From an uncultured Microbacteriaceae bacterium (GTDB lineage: Bacteria; Actinomycetota; Actinomycetes; Actinomycetales; Microbacteriaceae), in NCBI GenBank assembly GCA_937896185.1, contig CALBMG010000092.1, positions 1-8,137 on the forward strand: a DNA stretch of 8,137 nt, written 5' to 3'. Shown here in pieces: positions 6,480 through 8,137 of this stretch. Made by a program: the position numbers and the translations under genes. The notes below the pieces were generated by a model, which ran no database searches, was not told where the DNA came from, and was given only the letters and a program-made list of their open reading frames with translations. How positions within the stretch are numbered: position 1 is the first letter of the stretch; each line of letters opens with the position of its first letter.

Positions 6480-7469
6480 GTGAGACTTGCCGTAATTGGT
6501 GCGGGTGCCGTCGGCGGCACATTGGCCGCACTAGCTTCCCGTGCTGGACACGACGTTACCGTCGTGGCTCGTGGCGAACACTCCGCGTCAATTGAACGAC
6601 ATGGATTGTCCGTTGCTGGAGCGTTTGGTCAGTCGACCAGCGCACCACGAGTTGCCCAAACCATAACCGCCGACGATAAATTCGACCTCGTAATCGTCGC
6701 GGTGAAGGCACACCAGACCCCAAGTGCTTTAAGTGGTAACGATATTGCTGCGGGAACACCGATACTTGTTGTCCAAAACGGACTCGGTGGTTTCGACGTC
6801 GTGAGGGAATATTTCCCCGAGAATCCGGCAGCAATCGGCCTTGCGCTTTTTGGGGCGACAATTGTCGAACCCGGTCGTGTCAATGTCACGTATTCCGCCT
6901 CCCTTGTCGTCGGCGGGGACTCAGCCGCGTGCAAAGCAACCAAATCGATACTCGGTGCTCATCTTCGAGTCCGACTAACTCGGCATCCTGAAGGTGCCGT
7001 ATGGACAAAGCTGGTCATCAATGCGGTAAATGCAGTACCTGCGATGACCGGACTCTCTGTTCAACGCACAATCGCACACCCAATGCTCCGGCGGATCGTG
7101 ACCGCACTAATGCGAGAGACAGCACGAATTGGTTTTGCGCGGGGCGAGAAATTTGCTGATTTGGGTGCTGTTTCTGCTGCAGACGTGAAATTCGTGGCCT
7201 TGGCACCATTACTCCTCAGCCAAATTATTCCGCTGCGCCTTGCATCAAAAATGGGTGATGTACCCAACTTTGCCTCCACCATGCACAGTATTCGTCGTGG
7301 ACGAACCACAGAAGTGGATTTCTTGTCCGGTGCTGTGGTTCAGGAGGCTGCCGCAATCAATCGCGATGCACCCGTAAACAGGACGGTGACTGAACTCATT
7401 CACGAAGTCGAACGATCTGGCATTTTCATGGAGCCAGACGAAGTTATCGAACGAGTTCCTCTGGTGTAA
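6480..7469 (+). CDS. panE: 2-dehydropantoate 2-reductase family protein
   Basis: A 329-residue member of the ketopantoate reductase family (ApbA/PanE), which uses NADPH to reduce 2-dehydropantoate to pantoate for pantothenate and coenzyme A. The N-terminal Rossmann fold begins at residue 1 with G-A-G-A-V-G-G at 7-13. Also visible are A-V-K-A-H-Q-T (74-80), V-V-Q-N-G-L-G (97-103), W-T-K-L-V-I-N-A (175-182) with the likely catalytic Lys177, and T-E-V-D-F-L-S-G (277-284) with the likely substrate-contacting acid Glu278. All match the family pattern. The start GTG at 6480 fits a leaderless transcript. The gene stands alone, divergent from truB and convergent with the next gene, so neighbours do not confirm a role in pantothenate synthesis. 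Homologues also act on other 2-oxo acids, so the exact substrate is inferred. Confidence 0.88.
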   Translation: MRLAVIGAGAVGGTLAALASRAGHDVTVVARGEHSASIERHGLSVAGAFGQSTSAPRVAQTITADDKFDLVIVAVKAHQTPSALSGNDIAAGTPILVVQNGLGGFDVVREYFPENPAAIGLALFGATIVEPGRVNVTYSASLVVGGDSAACKATKSILGAHLRVRLTRHPEGAVWTKLVINAVNAVPAMTGLSVQRTIAHPMLRRIVTALMRETARIGFARGEKFADLGAVSAADVKFVALAPLLLSQIIPLRLASKMGDVPNFASTMHSIRRGRTTEVDFLSGAVVQEAAAINRDAPVNRTVTELIHEVERSGIFMEPDEVIERVPLV

Positions 7470-7484
7470 ATGGCCCGTTTGTAG

Positions 7485-8137
7485 TTATGCCAAGGACTTG
7501 GTGTGCCACACGGTTTTGGTCTCAACCAACGACGAAATTCGCGAAACAGATAATGAGAGTGCGTCCGAAACAGGTCGAACAACTCGCTTCAACGTCGCCG
7601 ACGCTTCTGCTTCCCATTCAGCCCATGGCTCACCGTTAGCTCCCGACAAATCAAGAGCATTAACATCTCCGTGATTCGCCATCCACGGCATGATTTCGGC
7701 CACATTTCCGGTCAGGATATTAACGACACCACCGGGGACGTCGCTGGTAGCGACAACTTCAGCAAAGGTCATAGCAGCCAGTGGCTGAGAGGCATTGGCG
7801 ACGACCACGACAGTATTCCCTGTCACAAGTGCAGGGGCAATTGCCGACACCAGTCCCACAAGCCCGTGGCCGGACTGTTCCGCCACAGCCACAACGACAC
7901 CGGTAGGAACCGGAACAGAAAGGTTGAAGAAAGGGCCAGAAACGGCATTAGCGTTGCCCGCAACCTGGGTGTACTTATCCGCCCAGCCGGCGTACCAGAC
8001 CCACATGTCGATAGCCGCTGAAACCTCTGCGCGTGCAACTTTTTCAGAACAACCGGACTGTTGACGGAGCTCGCTTACGAACTGATCCGCGCGACCGTCC
8101 AGCATTTCCGCGATTCGATAGAGCACCTGAGATCGGA
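7485..8137 (-). CDS. Half-length aldehyde dehydrogenase-like protein, N-terminus outside window
   Basis: The frame runs off the right edge; about 217 C-terminal residues are visible, and the apparent GTG start at 8126 is an internal valine in R-S-Q-V-L-Y-R-I-A-E-M-L. The visible part resembles the NAD-binding half of aldehyde dehydrogenases: helices up to W-V-W-Y-A-G-W-A-D-K, then G-V-V-V-A-V-A and I-A-P-A-L-V-T-G-N-T-V-V-V, then D-V-P-G-G-V-V-N-I-L-T-G. It then ends after a tail with E-T-K-T-V-W-H-T, without the domain that carries the catalytic Cys and Glu. The usual P-W-N-F-P and L-K-P motifs are also replaced (Q-S-G-H-G-L and V-A-N-A-S). I recall such about 290-residue proteins next to a full aldehyde dehydrogenase and deoC in Actinobacteria; those genes would lie beyond the right edge. 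It is probably not catalytic by itself. An intact frame argues against a decayed gene. Confidence 0.83.
   Translation of the reverse strand, partial: RSQVLYRIAEMLDGRADQFVSELRQQSGCSEKVARAEVSAAIDMWVWYAGWADKYTQVAGNANAVSGPFFNLSVPVPTGVVVAVAEQSGHGLVGLVSAIAPALVTGNTVVVVANASQPLAAMTFAEVVATSDVPGGVVNILTGNVAEIMPWMANHGDVNALDLSGANGEPWAEWEAEASATLKRVVRPVSDALSLSVSRISSLVETKTVWHTKSLA

Noticed and set aside
7447..7458. SOS-box-like TCGAACGAGTTC at the end of the panE-like gene
   Set aside because: The actinobacterial LexA site needs four bases between GAAC and GTTC; here there are two, and it lies inside a coding 3' end.
7485..8137. Aldehyde dehydrogenase-like gene as a decayed pseudogene
   Set aside because: The frame is intact to a natural stop, and the tail resembles that of half-length homologues I recall in Actinobacteria, so a conserved short form is more likely.

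Overview
The window is a compact piece of actinobacterial chromosome with moderate G+C (about half, judged by eye). HrcA, DnaJ, the half-length aldehyde dehydrogenase-like protein and the gene order resemble Microbacteriaceae most closely, perhaps a small-genome aquatic relative. That placement comes from remembered family sequences, not from a search. Coding density is very high: genes overlap or are a few bases apart, and no stretch over 300 bases lacks a gene. Starts are often GTG or TTG.

Left block, bases 1-3547, minus strand: one apparent operon reading leftwards, hrcA - dnaJ (dnaJ2 type) - rsmE - HIT hydrolase - phoH (cut by the window edge). It starts from a short promoter region holding a near-perfect CIRCE operator (3508-3534), so HrcA should repress its own operon. 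This links chaperone control to 16S rRNA methylation (RsmE) and a PhoH-type ATPase.

Middle block: a DUF4870 membrane protein gene is divergent from hrcA and appears to be expressed from a leaderless transcript. It converges with hemW, and their 3' ends overlap by 8 bases. On the minus strand, truB (tRNA pseudouridine-55 synthase), an unnamed four-helix membrane protein and hemW (heme chaperone of the radical-SAM HemN family) form a second overlapping operon.

Right block: a ketopantoate reductase-like gene (panE type) is divergent from truB across only 32 bp, again with a leaderless-looking start. It converges, with a 15-bp gap, on a partial minus-strand gene for an aldehyde dehydrogenase-like protein that ends before the catalytic domain.

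Most of the window is conserved housekeeping sequence. I found no phage, insertion sequence, CRISPR array, tRNA or rRNA, and no convincing new multi-gene system. The points most worth a second look are the CIRCE-controlled operon, the apparently non-catalytic aldehyde dehydrogenase half, the unnamed membrane protein between truB and hemW, the closely spaced leaderless promoters, and an altered first zinc motif in DnaJ.
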